A DNA stretch of 64,000 bases, from the NCBI GenBank assembly GCA_037349315.1, contig JBAIAC010000155.1:17501-81500 (forward strand). The letters are read 5' to 3'. The first letter of the stretch is position 1; each line of letters starts with the position of its first letter. Made by a program: the position numbers and the translations under genes. Source of the stretch: Chelydra serpentina (Eukaryota > Chordata > Testudines > Chelydridae). Of this stretch, positions 63,623 through 64,000 are shown one piece after another. The notes under the pieces are model-generated. The model had not been told where the DNA came from. It searched no databases and saw nothing but the letters and a program-made list of their open reading frames with translations.

Positions 63623-63694
63623 AGCAGAGTGGCGCAGCGGCAGCGTGCTGGGCCCATAACCCAGAGCTCGATGGATCGAAACCATCATCTGCTA
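63623..63694 (+). tRNA. tRNA-iMet (CAT)
   Basis: 'agcagagtggcgcagcggc', 'gctgggcccataacccag' and 'gatcgaaaccatc'. The acceptor's last pair is G-A. Terminator 'gtttctttttgc' downstream is identical to that of the 37,960 copy, its inverted partner. Confidence 0.88.
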
Positions 63695-64000
63695 GGCAGG
63701 TGCTTGTTTCTTTTTGCTCTGGGCCTTCAAGCGAGAGGGGAACCAGCAGAGCGCCAGGAGCCGAGGCCGTGAGGCAAGAGGTGGCTGAGGTGTGGGACTG
63801 CCAGGGAGCTCCCCGGCCCCTCTGGCTGCCTGGGCTGAAGGCGAGAGCCAGGCCTGTGCGTGGTGAGGGCTCCTGTCCCGGCCTGAGGCAGCAGCGCGTC
63901 CTCGTCCCCTTTTCCCACCCACACCGGCAGGCGGCTGCTGCGTTTCTCCCTTGCCGCTTGGGCGGAGGTGGGAAGGGAGCAAAATGTGCCCGGCTGAGGG
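63695..64000. repeat. Right-edge inverted-duplication arm
   Basis: 'ccaggcctgtgcgtggtga' and 'gtccccttttcccacccac' are the reverse complement of 37,720-37,930. The similarity may continue past the window. Confidence 0.8.

Overview
The window is vertebrate nuclear DNA, most likely from a cryptodiran turtle. The evidence is abundant CR1 LINE copies with the 'catagaatcatagaatc' type 3' tail, several tRNA-Lys-derived SINEs that share a CR1-like 3' region (the cryptodiran SINE type), hAT and TA-flanked MITE families, tRNA genes with eukaryotic introns and internal promoters, and a spliced phospholipase gene. I cannot name the species. Most long open frames here are transposon or minisatellite sequence.

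Left part (1-24,600). A CR1 LINE lies on the minus strand and runs off the left edge (1-3708). It has an intact ORF1 and an uninterrupted ORF2 with endonuclease and the start of reverse transcriptase. Overlapping its downstream side on the plus strand is the 3' half of a group IV cytosolic phospholipase A2 gene, closest to PLA2G4C (cPLA2 gamma). I reconstruct seven phase-compatible exons (5059-5097, 8298-8363, 12666-12785, 19253-19345, 20964-21118, 22098-22263, 23910-24067). The last four are strongly supported and carry the WxWG..NFLY, catalytic-Asp/FDFS and HFPLFN regions and the stop codon. The first exons, with the nucleophile serine, lie outside the window. Introns hold decayed hAT transposases, MITEs, a solo LTR, and CR1 and SINE copies.

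Middle part (24,583-37,400). About 500 bp past the stop codon lies a roughly 5 kb minisatellite of a 27-bp unit, with in-register higher-order repeats, split by a CR1 3' fragment. Then comes mostly anonymous sequence, an LTR with a short gag-like leader (34,383-35,790) and a 68-bp minisatellite (36,303-37,381).

Right part (33-64 kb). This is a tRNA gene cluster. I find 20 tRNA or tRNA-relic loci (iMet x4, Ser x3, Val x2, Phe x2, Tyr-like x3, Arg x2, Asn, Glu, Ile, Cys, Gly). Several lie in inverted duplications: an iMet palindrome centred near 49.45 kb, Phe/Tyr/Val modules, Ser blocks at 43.3 and 60.9 kb, and iMet blocks at 38.0 and 63.6 kb. The cluster also contains a 36-bp minisatellite (43.9-45.1 kb), a truncated Ty3/gypsy-type retrotransposon (54.1-55.6 kb), an LTR-like sequence interrupted by a hAT-type MITE with a perfect 8-bp target duplication, and nested TA-flanked MITEs. 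Apart from the phospholipase I see no other convincing host protein-coding gene.
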